Source of the DNA: Dillenia suffruticosa
Taxonomy: Eukaryota; Streptophyta; Magnoliopsida; Dilleniales; Dilleniaceae
Assembly: GCA_033439265.1 (NCBI GenBank)
Contig: JAVTVX010000021.1
Span: 16,023,001-16,087,000, forward strand
Direction: 5' to 3'
DNA: 64,000 bases
Part shown: one piece after another, positions 47,069-56,915 of the stretch
How the letters are laid out: every line of letters begins with the position of its first letter
Position numbering within the stretch: position 1 is the stretch's first letter
The notes under the pieces: model-generated
What the model saw: the letters and a program-made list of their open reading frames with translations, nothing else
What the model was told of the DNA's origin: nothing
The model's database searches: none
Program-made: the position numbers and the translations under genes

Positions 47069-47282
47069 AGGGTTGATGGATTTTATGGAGCTGATGAACG
47101 TTTTGATATTATGGTTTTGAATGGAAGATTGCGGGGAGATGAAAATTTCGTTAAAAAGCTGCCTCTTACGAGAAATGTATGCTTTATGTTTGGAAACGAA
47201 GCAGAGTCAGATTATTTTGTTAAGTCAAAAGACAAAGCTACCCTTTTGCAAGAAATTATTCAATTAAGTGGCCAAGAGTAAA
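47069..47282 (+). other. unrecognised coding-like fragment
   Basis: An open frame of about 70 codons between stops, with balanced composition unlike the surrounding AT-rich DNA, ending in LLQEIIQLSGQE and TAA. The middle reads GRLRGDENFVKKLPLTRN. No start codon near its 5' end and no family recognised. Probably a fragment of a captured or broken gene. Confidence 0.3.
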
Positions 47283-50200
47283 TCAGTAATTTAATAGTTT
47301 ATGATCTTTTTTTTTTGTTACTGCGACTAATCATAATTCGAGGAATATTATGATGGGCTGTGCTCCTCGAGAGGGGCGAGAAGAACATTTTTAGGGCTCA
47401 ACCTAGCTTTAAGGCTTAGGCCCACCAAAAAAAAGGGCACAATAGGGTCATTAATTAGGCCTATGGCCCAAGAGGAGTCTTTACCCCCGGTCGAGCAAAC
47501 GGCCGAAGCTAAGCTTCAGAATCTGAACATCCACACAAATAACCATATTTTAAGAAACGCAAGAATACATCTGCAGCTGCAGAATCTTATGCACTCAAGT
47601 TTACTTAAAGCGGCAGTCATTCATTGTGCAAATTACAACTACGCTCGGAGAATAATTCACCATTTTCATTTAAGATTTCACTGGTGGGGTTTAGGCCCCT
47701 AGCTCTCACTAGGGTTGGACAAGCTTTCATAGCAAATTTTTGGGCTGTGACAGCTTTTTAAAGAGAAGCCAAATCTCGGGTATGGGTCTAAAAAAATAAC
47801 GATTGGCAGGCCTTCCCAATTTTCAAAATGGACAGAGGATGCCCGCTGGGTTACTTGTTTAAGAGCAGAGGTTTCAGAAGATTAAGTTCTGTTGTATCTT
47901 TAAGTGATTAAGTTGCAATGAATAAGAAAGTGCTTAAAATCTGAGGATAGCTTTGAGATTTTGATATCAAGGAAAGGGCAGTTTGAAGTGCTCTAGGCAG
48001 TGGCCGACCCTCCAGCTATGATTAGTTTTAGCGGCTGTATGACATTACTAAACTTGTTCAGTTTCAAGTGTGGTAAAAACGACTCGCAGCTTGAAGAGAT
48101 AATAGCTGAACTTAACAGAGTAAAAGGTCAACTTGGAGATGAGGGAATCTAGAGTTCACACGTGAAGGCAAAATTATAATTATAATTACAGCATAAAGCA
48201 AGTGAAACCCTTGTTTTAGGCCTGGTCATTTATTATTATAATTATAATTTAAACCATTATAAAAAGATTTTTTTAAAAAATGGATAACTATTAAGGTTCC
48301 TAATTAATTTCATCATATATTAATTAACTGCTTACTTTTGCAGAACTCCTATTTTTTTCCTTGTTATCTCCGCAAATTCTCGTCGACCCTTCAACCAAAT
48401 TCATTTATTAAGATGATAAAAAGTCTTAGATTTTAGATTAGCCACAAAAAAAATTATTGGGCTGTTCGCAGCACGGACAGACGTGGTGAAATAGGACGCA
48501 AAAGGCCTAAAAGACAAAACTGCCTGTCATAAACAAAAGATTGATGGGCTTGGCCTAGATATTCTCGCTATGTGGGTCCATCTCTTTTGCATTTCAGACG
48601 TAAAACTGTAAAAGGGGTGGTTGAGAGTTGGCGAATGCTTCTGTTCTCTCCTCCCAAGTCAATTTCATTCGAGAGGGTACATCATATTCAGTCCCACCAT
48701 GCTTTTGCAAGTTGCACTGCAGGGGGCAATTATCGAGCGTGTGATGCGAACACATAAATTGTCGTTCGTCCAAAAGATCAAGATTTCTAGCTAGTGTCAA
48801 GAGTGATTTTTATTACCTACAAGACCATTTCTCTTTTCTTTTTTTTTTTTATGTTTAAATTGCTTTGTTTCGAGATAGGAAAACTTGCACCTTATGTCGA
48901 CCGTAAATCTTAAATTGAAATAATAAAAATAAAATTTTAAATATCAATTAATATAATAAAAAATAAATCATGTTATTTTTCATGCTACGAAAAAGAATAA
49001 GGAATCCATAAACGCGCTTGTCAATAACGGTGGCATGCTTGACCGATGCTCACTGCGATGGGACCCTTTCTGTGACTCTACATGTCTTCCAATTACTCAA
49101 ATGGGGCCATCAGGGGCATAGAACGAAATTTCTCGCCTACACATTAAGTGGTCCTTGCTTTGGCAGAAGATGAATTTTTGAGGGAAGAATTAAATGCGTA
49201 TAAATGAACGAGCAAGGCTTATCACTTTCTCTCAGAGTCTACTCTTAGAAATTTCTTAGTCGGCGAATAGTCCTCGACAGATAATGGATGCATGGATAGA
49301 GTTTGTCGACTGTTCCATTAAGTCTCTATTAATATTTATTATGCAAAACATCGATCTCAAATTGGGTTTGATTAAATCTAATTATATTTTGAAGTTTATT
49401 CAATGACTCAAGCAAAATACAGTATAGGGGCATTACCAATTAATTACAATATAAATTTACCAAAGAAGCAAGCAAATGCTTAGAAGATAGTGAGATCAAA
49501 GTAGGAACATTTGGCACCTTATGTCAATTATTGAAATCGTAATGTCCTTCCAAATTAAACCAATGCTCACCGTAAATAATAAATAAAAAAATATAAAAAC
49601 TAATAGAAATAAAATCCAAAATAATAAATAAAAAATATAAAAACTAAAAATTAAACGCAATAAATACTATTATAACGGTTTAAATCAGAAAAGAAAAAGA
49701 AAAATACCAAATCTCCACTCAAGAAATTTAAGTTTATGAGGTACACATGGGTTTTGTGACAATTTAAAAAAGGTCCCAATACATCAAATATAAAATTAGA
49801 ACAAACCAAATCTAGTAGGAACTAGGATCTCTGCTTTCATGACATTTTAAATTTTGTGAGACAAGAGCCTCCTCCAAAAGATCAAGCTAGAAGTTGTTTA
49901 TATTATGCTCCTCTCCTATATACATTGCATTTAGTATTAAAATTTACTAGTATAATGTCTAGGGAAAATTTGTAATTTTTTAATAAAATCCTTACATTTT
50001 TTCATATATATACACACACATTTTTTTTATAATTATTATAAAAATTTATTAAACCAATGAAGTATTTAGAGTTTCATATATTATTATATTGCTTCCATAA
50101 TTATATATTTTTTATATTTAAATTTATTTTTAATAGTCCTAAAAAGGGATAACATTATTTTTCCTACTTTTTAATATAAAAAAGATATTCAACTTTAGTT

Positions 50201-50415
50201 TATTCATTGAAAAAAATTTACTAAGTTTAAAAAAGTTTTTTTTCCCCCTAATCAATATACACAAAGAAGACAAAAGCTTTGAACATCCAAATAACAACTC
50301 ACTTTCACCCCCCCCCCCCAACTAAGTAAGCCCCATCCTCCTCTCTCGTTAAATTTTATACAAAATTGTAACAAATCTTTTATTAGCTGCAGGCATAGTT
50401 GGTTTAGAATTCAAT

Positions 50416-50419
<4 letters not shown>

Positions 50420-50448
<29 letters not shown>
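50420..50448. repeat. (GA)n microsatellite
   Basis: About 14 GA units in gene-free DNA downstream of the NLR gene. Confidence 0.93.
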
Positions 50449-51287
50449 TGCAAATCTGAACAAGCAAGTCAAGAAAATTCATAAGCCTCAAAATTAGAAC
50501 CATTCGTCAAATCAATTACATTTTTTTTTTTTTTTTTTTACTTCAAGTATTGATATAATCGATAATGATGTGCCACCTTATCTCCCCCACAAAATCATAA
50601 ATATCATTACAATAAATTATATATTTAGGCTCAAACTAACTTTTAAGCTTAGGCTCGTCCAAGAAGAAATCGAAGCCCGAATCATAAAAAAAAAAAGGAG
50701 CATGATCAGGGCTTGACATTGAGGCATGTGACCAAAAACAATTAGATTTTTAGAGAATAAAATTAAAAAATATTAAATTTTATTGATTAATTTTGAACCG
50801 TTCTAATTATTTAAGGTGATCGAATCAATTTTTAGTCTTAAATTTAATAAAAAATAAAAAAACTAAATAATAAATAAATTAAATTTAACTAAATATAACC
50901 CTTATAATAATTCCTAACTTAAATTATAAAATAATAAAAACAAAAACAAAAAATTACTAACTCTAGAATTAAAAGAAAATACCAATAAGACCTAAAAATA
51001 ATATTCCTAATTTTTATTTTTAAAACTAATAGAAATAAAATCCTAAATCATAAATAATATATAATTTTTTAAATGTTACTGTCTATGACACTGAAATAAT
51101 AAAATATTTTCTTCATCTCTCCAGTGGATGCTGCTCTTGCTCTCGAAATTAAAGCTCAAAGTCAAAACGAAGGAAGAGGAAATTGATAAAAAATAGGTTT
51201 TGACATTTCAAAGGAAACAAAGCTTTGAACATCCAAATAACAACATTTTGTTCCGTAAAAACCACATTATTCACAACTAACTCTATT

Positions 51288-54236
51288 TTACACAAATTTT
51301 GCAAATTTCAATTCATAACGTTTTCTTAAGTACCACTTGGAGAATGTGCTGATTTTGTAAAAATCCTCTACCACTTCTTGGGATGTTGTAGTGTTTGAAG
51401 TCCATGTCCTATCTCCCCCGGTTTCCACCCTTCGGATCCTCTCTAGAAATTCCAGGCGATCGTCCACAATCTCCAACTCCTTGAGGGATGATATGAATCT
51501 CAATCCTTCTGGAATCGATCTCAAGTTTGTGCACATAGTGAGCTTTAAATACGTGAGACAAGGCATGGCTCCCTTTTCTACTATCCATTCTTCTAGGTCA
51601 TTCAAAAACTGAAATTCAAGATGTTGCAATTGGCGAAACCCATTTGCAAGGCAAGTCATTTTGGTCCCGCAGAAGGAGTTAAGGCCTAAACGAAGGAACT
51701 TCAAGCATAGAAGTTTCCCTAGTGCTGCCAACGGATCTTGCTTTTCCAAATGTGACTGCTCCAAGATCAACTTGGTAAGATTGGGTGGGAGTTGAAGTTG
51801 CAATGGGATTAGAAACTGTTCTTCGTTTTGTGGTTGTTGCGACGGTTTCCCTGATGCCAGTGTTTCTGCCTGCCTTGTCTCTCTTATTTTCCCTATAATA
51901 TATAGTTTAGAGAGACTTCCACAACGAGAAAGTGGTTCAAGACTCTGAATTTCAATAAAATTAAATGCATTCAAATGCAGTGAGCGAAGACGGCCTGAAG
52001 TGATGCATGGGGATTTGAGCACCATATCTACTTGATCTGCAGTTTCTATTCTCCAAATCCCCAATTTCTCAAGACTCTTTAGGCGCTTCAGATCTCTAAA
52101 CATCCAAGACCCTGCTTGTATTTTTGTCAAACACCGAAGATTTTCTGAGGCACCAATACTAAACTTTTTACTTCTATCTGCCGAAGACCGTACGGACAGA
52201 TATCTCAACTGCTTCATCTTCCACGACACGTTTAGGTCGTAGATATTACCATAACCCCAATTCTTATTACAATCCAACACTTGCAAATTCTGAAGATTAT
52301 CAAGATATTGTGGAATCTTACGTATACAACAACCCACTAAACCAAGGTACTTCAAATGAAGTAGATTCCCAATTTGTTCCGGCAATTTACCTTCATTGAA
52401 TTCAACATTTTGAAGATGTAATACCCTAATAAGAGGCAACTTTTTACAGACAATCTTCCATTCTAACTCTGATAGTTCAAATCTTGAGCCAAAATATAAA
52501 AAAGATCTGATGCCAAAATTCCTAAGCTCCAACAGAGAGCGCATGGTAAAATCAGAATCATTACCCGCATGCAGAGCAATCCTCCGAACTTTTGATGCAT
52601 CAGTTCCGTTTATGGAAGACAAGCCTTCGGTATTGGATTGTGATGATGGGGACAAAATTTTAAAGAAATGTTCTTCTCTTGCCTTCTCCAAACACATATC
52701 TCGTATTAGATCATGCATCCGACATGTTTTGACTCTTCCATCGGTGTCCCTCGCTCCTACCTGAATCATACTCCTCTCAATCAACTCTTCCAACCATTCT
52801 TCGCCTGCACTCTCCATAGTGTGTTCTCTGTCAATTTCCGATGACAAAATAAAGCCCTCGGCAATCCACATTCGAATCATTTGCTTTGCCCGGATATCAG
52901 CATCCTCCGGAAACAATCCCAAGTACAGAAAGCACGGCTTCAAGCGGTATGGCAAATCATTGTAGCTTAATTCTAAGACCCTAGGAATTTTTCCTTCTTG
53001 TTGAGCGCCCTCTTTTCCAGCTGCTCTCAACTTCAGACCAATGTTCTGGTGGAGCTTTATCCACTCTTGGAGCGATGACCTTGTTGCTAAAAGCCCTCCA
53101 AGTACAACTACCGCCAAAGGCAAGCCACCACATCTCTTCAACATCTCCTTTCCTAATTTGCAAAGCTCAGTAACTTCTTCGCTTGTGCTTTCTTCGTTGA
53201 TTCTAGTTTTCTTGCTTAGTAACTCCCAAGCCTCGTCATCTGTTAGACTTCGTGGCTCGTGAACAACGCAATGGGGGTCTGCTTGCCGAGGTACATAATG
53301 GTTGCGAGTGGTGAGTATGAGCTTACTTCCAACCTTTCCTCGTGGAAATGCATGTGAGAGCTCGTCCCAAGCTTTTGTTTCCCATATATCATCGAGTACC
53401 AACAAGTATACCCTCTCTTCAAGGAAACGGTATACCATTTCTACCAACTCCTCGTTCTTCATTTTGTCAATTAGTTCCCTCGCTTCCTTTGTCGGTGAAC
53501 TTGTCTGTATTAGTATATTTTGCAGCAAATCTCTACTATTCCATCGCTGGGAAATGAAAACCCACGAGCGGCAATCAAAGTGTTTTACAACAAGAACATG
53601 ATTGTAAAGCCTTTTTGCCAGAGTAGTCTTGCCAGAACCTCCGATTCCAACAATGGAAACAACTCGTGCATCTGCTTCTTCATTGTTCAGCTCTCGAACT
53701 AGATTATCTATGTCTTCATCCAAGCCCACCACATGCTCTTCCTCCTCATGTGCATAGCTGCGTCTCCAATCTTGTCGGGACCGCCTGCTTTCAGTTGAAG
53801 CTCCGGCCATATCCTGCACCATATGGGGGGGCAGAGTTTTTTGGATCTGAGAGATTCTCGCATTGATGGCTTTAATCTTGTTGCCAACTTGGTGGATGCA
53901 GTAGCTTTTCTTGAAGATCGAGGCTGCCTTTTTAAGAAAGCCAATGAAGCCTGCTCTACTCATAAATGCAACTTTGAGAATGTAAGTGTCAATGACATCC
54001 TCCGAATCATATACGATGTCTCTAAGTTGGGAGACAACAGTCCGGAACTGCTTACTTTCTTCTGGATGCATAATTGCATCTGCATCTCTTAAGAAGCTCT
54101 GAATCCATTTCAACTTTTCTTGAAGTAACTGGACTTGACCGGAGACTGCACGCAAGAACTTGAATTCATTGATGAGCTGATCCCTGATTCTTTCGATCAC
54201 TGGGGACACCACGGCCTGAGCCATCGAATCTACCAT
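51288..54236 (-). CDS. CC-NB-ARC-LRR immune receptor (RPP8/RPP13-like)
   Basis: Intracellular receptor of effector-triggered immunity, coded by one uninterrupted exon of 982 residues. The Rx-type coiled coil (1-140) has the EDVID motif at 79-83. NB-ARC: P-loop GIGGSGKTT at 198-206, kinase 2 LLVLDDIW at 278-285, RNBS-B KLILTTRN near 305, GLPL at 371-374, RNBS-D CFLYLGLFPED near 435, and MHD at 507-509 (CRMHDLIRDM). Irregular leucine-rich repeats run from about 555 to 950. All key nucleotide-binding residues are present, so it looks functional. The ATG at 54,236 gives MVDSMAQAVV; the internal Met5 (54,224) fits the usual family start better. It stands alone between decayed beta-galactosidase pieces, and part of its 5' flank is repeated at 56.65-56.91 kb. 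The family call is firm; the pathogen recognised is unknown. Confidence 0.96.
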   Translation of the reverse strand: MVDSMAQAVVSPVIERIRDQLINEFKFLRAVSGQVQLLQEKLKWIQSFLRDADAIMHPEESKQFRTVVSQLRDIVYDSEDVIDTYILKVAFMSRAGFIGFLKKAASIFKKSYCIHQVGNKIKAINARISQIQKTLPPHMVQDMAGASTESRRSRQDWRRSYAHEEEEHVVGLDEDIDNLVRELNNEEADARVVSIVGIGGSGKTTLAKRLYNHVLVVKHFDCRSWVFISQRWNSRDLLQNILIQTSSPTKEARELIDKMKNEELVEMVYRFLEERVYLLVLDDIWETKAWDELSHAFPRGKVGSKLILTTRNHYVPRQADPHCVVHEPRSLTDDEAWELLSKKTRINEESTSEEVTELCKLGKEMLKRCGGLPLAVVVLGGLLATRSSLQEWIKLHQNIGLKLRAAGKEGAQQEGKIPRVLELSYNDLPYRLKPCFLYLGLFPEDADIRAKQMIRMWIAEGFILSSEIDREHTMESAGEEWLEELIERSMIQVGARDTDGRVKTCRMHDLIRDMCLEKAREEHFFKILSPSSQSNTEGLSSINGTDASKVRRIALHAGNDSDFTMRSLLELRNFGIRSFLYFGSRFELSELEWKIVCKKLPLIRVLHLQNVEFNEGKLPEQIGNLLHLKYLGLVGCCIRKIPQYLDNLQNLQVLDCNKNWGYGNIYDLNVSWKMKQLRYLSVRSSADRSKKFSIGASENLRCLTKIQAGSWMFRDLKRLKSLEKLGIWRIETADQVDMVLKSPCITSGRLRSLHLNAFNFIEIQSLEPLSRCGSLSKLYIIGKIRETRQAETLASGKPSQQPQNEEQFLIPLQLQLPPNLTKLILEQSHLEKQDPLAALGKLLCLKFLRLGLNSFCGTKMTCLANGFRQLQHLEFQFLNDLEEWIVEKGAMPCLTYLKLTMCTNLRSIPEGLRFISSLKELEIVDDRLEFLERIRRVETGGDRTWTSNTTTSQEVVEDFYKISTFSKWYLRKRYELKFAKFV

Positions 54237-54780
54237 TCTAAAACTGATCCTTTCACGGCAATGAAAACGAAATTAATAATTTTCCTTATTTGGGTGACAC
54301 AGGTAGTGGTTTTGCCTGATCAAATGAATGTTTAGAGAGCGAATTATGAAAAAGGAAAAAAGAGGCCATGGAAGTAGGAAACGAGGACAAAAGGGATCTG
54401 AAACGGGTTTGAAACAAGTGCGCAAATTGAAAATTGCTCCTTGGTATTTGTTTCTTGAAAAAGAGTCCTCACCTTCTGTTGCACAATAGGCCATGTGCCG
54501 AGTCGGGCCAAATCGGTTGATCCAGTATTTAAAAAAAAAAAAAAAGCAAGTGCCACGGCCTAGAAAAGAAGCAGAACGAGATTTTTATGAGATTTTTATT
54601 TTAACTTTGTATCTTGTTTATTTGCTTTTGTTTTGTTAGAACTCCGGTATAACTTATAATAAGATTTTTATTTGTTTCTTTATTTTAGTTAAGTTATTTG
54701 TTTCCAAATTTTTTATTAGAAAATAAAACTTTAAAATGAAGGCAAAAAATTGAAATTGTAAAAAAAAAAAAAAAGATATT
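54237..54780. promoter_or_regulatory. 5' flank of the NLR gene
   Basis: Probable promoter and leader of the minus-strand NLR gene. Segments near 54,470-54,510 and 54,640-54,720 recur in diverged form at 56,680-56,870, so this flank was duplicated. Confidence 0.4.
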
Positions 54781-55115
54781 TTTTTTGTTACCAAAGACTC
54801 TTTACTGTTTTCCTTCTTTTTTCTTGGTTTCCTTCCCTCTTGCTTGTTTAAAAACACTTCTCTGTGTTTTGTCTTCTTCCCCACATGATCGACGTGCTTT
54901 CTTGAAAATGGAATAAAAAATTGAAATTATAAAGAGAAATATAAATATTTTTTTGTTACAGAAAGGCTCTTACTCTTTTCTTTCTTGTTTCATGGATTCC
55001 TACCCTCTTGCTTGTTTAAAAATATTTTTCTGTGTTTTGTCTTCTTCCCCACGCGATCAAAGTGGTTTCTTGAAAATGGGGTAAAAAAATTGAAATTATA
55101 AAAAAATATATATAT
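54781..55115. repeat. 168-bp tandem duplication upstream of the NLR gene
   Basis: Two adjoining units start at GTTAC (54,787 and 54,955), 168 bp apart, and both contain CCCTCTTGCTTGTTTAAAAA, then a TCTGTGTTTTGTCTTCTTCC block and GAAAATGG(A/G)(A/G)TAAAAAA. A partial third unit precedes at about 54,735. Confidence 0.85.
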
Positions 55116-55239
55116 AGAAAAGTTGTATTAAAGTTTTATTATTCGTTTTATATTTTATGTCAGAGTTTTAGGTCTATATAATCGATATTAGAAGTATTGT
55201 AATGTTAAGTTCAAGTTTTTGCTTAATAATGTATTTTTA

Positions 55240-56510
55240 AGATTTTTCTCCCCACTCTCCGGTTCTCAGTCCAGAGAGGAGGCTTGTCTGGACTGTTGGG
55301 ACCGGTGAAGGTCTCCCCGCAATGCCTTCCGCTGCATGTGTTAGATCTGCAAAATGCAAAGAAAACACCATCGGCAAAGCATAGAGGATCATACACTTTA
55401 TCGGGGTCATACATAAAAATATTTTGTATCCAAAAGTGTCATGATAAAAGTAGCATCTTTGCTCGACTCACTTACAAATCCGAAGAACTCACCATTGGAC
55501 CAGGGGCATTCTTTTACTTGCACATGATCCATGGGACAGTGGCATGGAAACCTAGGGCAATGTTGCTAGCCCACTGAACGTAGCTGGCTCCCTTTTCCTA
55601 GAATGCAAATTGGATGTTGTTGTACTCATTTTCAATCTATAAATCATCAAATGCATTGGCATATCCATAAAAATAGAAACTAGGACTTGTTAGAGAAGGC
55701 TAATTTTATTTCGAAATTTACTTGAGCCATAATGATGGGCCTCCTTGAGGAGCAAAAAGTTTTTCCTCTTTCATCTTGCCAATGTTCACCTCAGCAAATT
55801 TCTTCATGTGATACTGCAAATCATACCAAAAAGAAAAGGGCCTTAATCCATAAAAGATGGAAGTTATTTAGAAAGACATTGAAATAGAAAATCTATGAAA
55901 GATGACCTTGAATAGTTCATTATCAGTTCTGAAGGCGATGTCTGGCACTTCTCTCAACCAGTAAGAAATCCTCTGAAATCGTCCAAATATTCAACAAATC
56001 AAGACATACAAAGTATAGCCGATGAACTAGCAAAAATGGGTCTTCAGAAAGGAGCATGTGGGTTAGTCAGTTTCCAAAGAAAATTTGACAAATTAGGTGG
56101 GAAGATATTCAAGGATTGTCCTTGTATACATATAGGTGACTTAGTGTATTATTGTTGTCAGAGGAAAAGAAATATCGTATGCAGTGGAACAACCGAATCA
56201 TGTGGGAGAGTAAAGAGAAATGTGCTTGTGGGTAACAACTTGCAATATGTATTAAGAGAGTGTACAAATATTCACTATAACAAACTAAAATGAGTATAAA
56301 ACTATGGTGGAAATGTAAGTCTCCAACGAGCAGCTCCTTACAACACTTTAGTTTCCTCTTATTCTCTTATTCTTTCTTATGTTTATATAGAACATACGTA
56401 CCCGTGATTCCATTCTGCCTCAATGTATGGTCCAATCCTCAGATTCCTTTCTCTTGAGTCAACCTGATGAATTTGACAATGCATAGTTTCCCTCAATATT
56501 CCACTGCATA
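55240..56510 (-). pseudogene. GH35 beta-galactosidase pseudogene, 5' half
   Basis: Minus-strand blocks in family order: EGNYAL / FIRLTQEKGI / RIGPYIEAEWNHGY near 56,500-56,400 (frameshifted), WLREVPDIAFRTDNELFK near 55,970-55,910, HMKKFAEVNIGKMKEEKLF with a QGG block near 55,820-55,740, IENEYNNIQFAF and GASYVQWASNIALGFHATV then PWIMCK near 55,640-55,520, and [20 protein letters not shown] near 55,340-55,270. There are in-frame stops after QFAF and after WIMCK, and a 1-bp deletion in the GGP-I-I-A-Q block. It ends exactly where the family continues FGDPPSQRSAEDLAFS, which is found at 60.3 kb instead. Confidence 0.85.
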
Positions 56511-56639
56511 AAACAAAATTGCACATTTTATCATATATTATATTTGTGCTTAAGAAGGAACAATGATCCAAAGATGTTACCGATCAAAACTATGCTAAAG
56601 TACCACATGAATGTAAGTTTTCTTTTTAAGAAAACTTGA

Positions 56640-56915
56640 GTGCCTCAGCATACCAAGGTTGGCGCCGTTGTGCCTCACCTTCTGTTGCAGAAGTAGCCGG
56701 GCGCCGCGGTGCCTCAAAACAAGAGGGAAGCGGGATTATTATTTCACATTTTTACTTGGTTTGTTTCGTTTTCTTTTTTGGTTCATAGTCATTAAAACTA
56801 TAGTATCAGTTGTCATAAAATTTTTATTTGTTTCCTTACTTGTCTTAGGTATTAAATTATTTCTTTCATCATCGTAGAAAAGTTGTATTAAAGTTTTATT
56901 ATGTTTTCTATTTTA
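56640..56915. repeat. diverged copy of NLR 5' flank
   Basis: CTCACCTTCTGTTGCA (56,678) repeats 54,469; TTTTTATTTGTTTCCTTA-type text near 56,820 repeats 54,664; and AGAAAAGTTGTATTAAAGTT (56,877) repeats 55,117. It lies directly left of duplicate copy 2, so a junction of rearrangement is near 56.91 kb. Confidence 0.6.

Larger units (their letters stand above)
46141..51287. other. gene-poor stretch
   Basis: No intact gene. The frame at 47,069-47,282 (+) codes a coding-like peptide (see separate entry). An open frame at 47,463-47,702 (+) starts MAQEESLPPVEQTAEAKLQN but I recognise no domain. (GA)n at 50,420-50,448. The rest is AT-rich. Confidence 0.5.

Noticed and set aside
51391-54092. Many plus-strand frames across the NLR gene
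   Set aside because: All are antisense to the 982-codon NLR exon.
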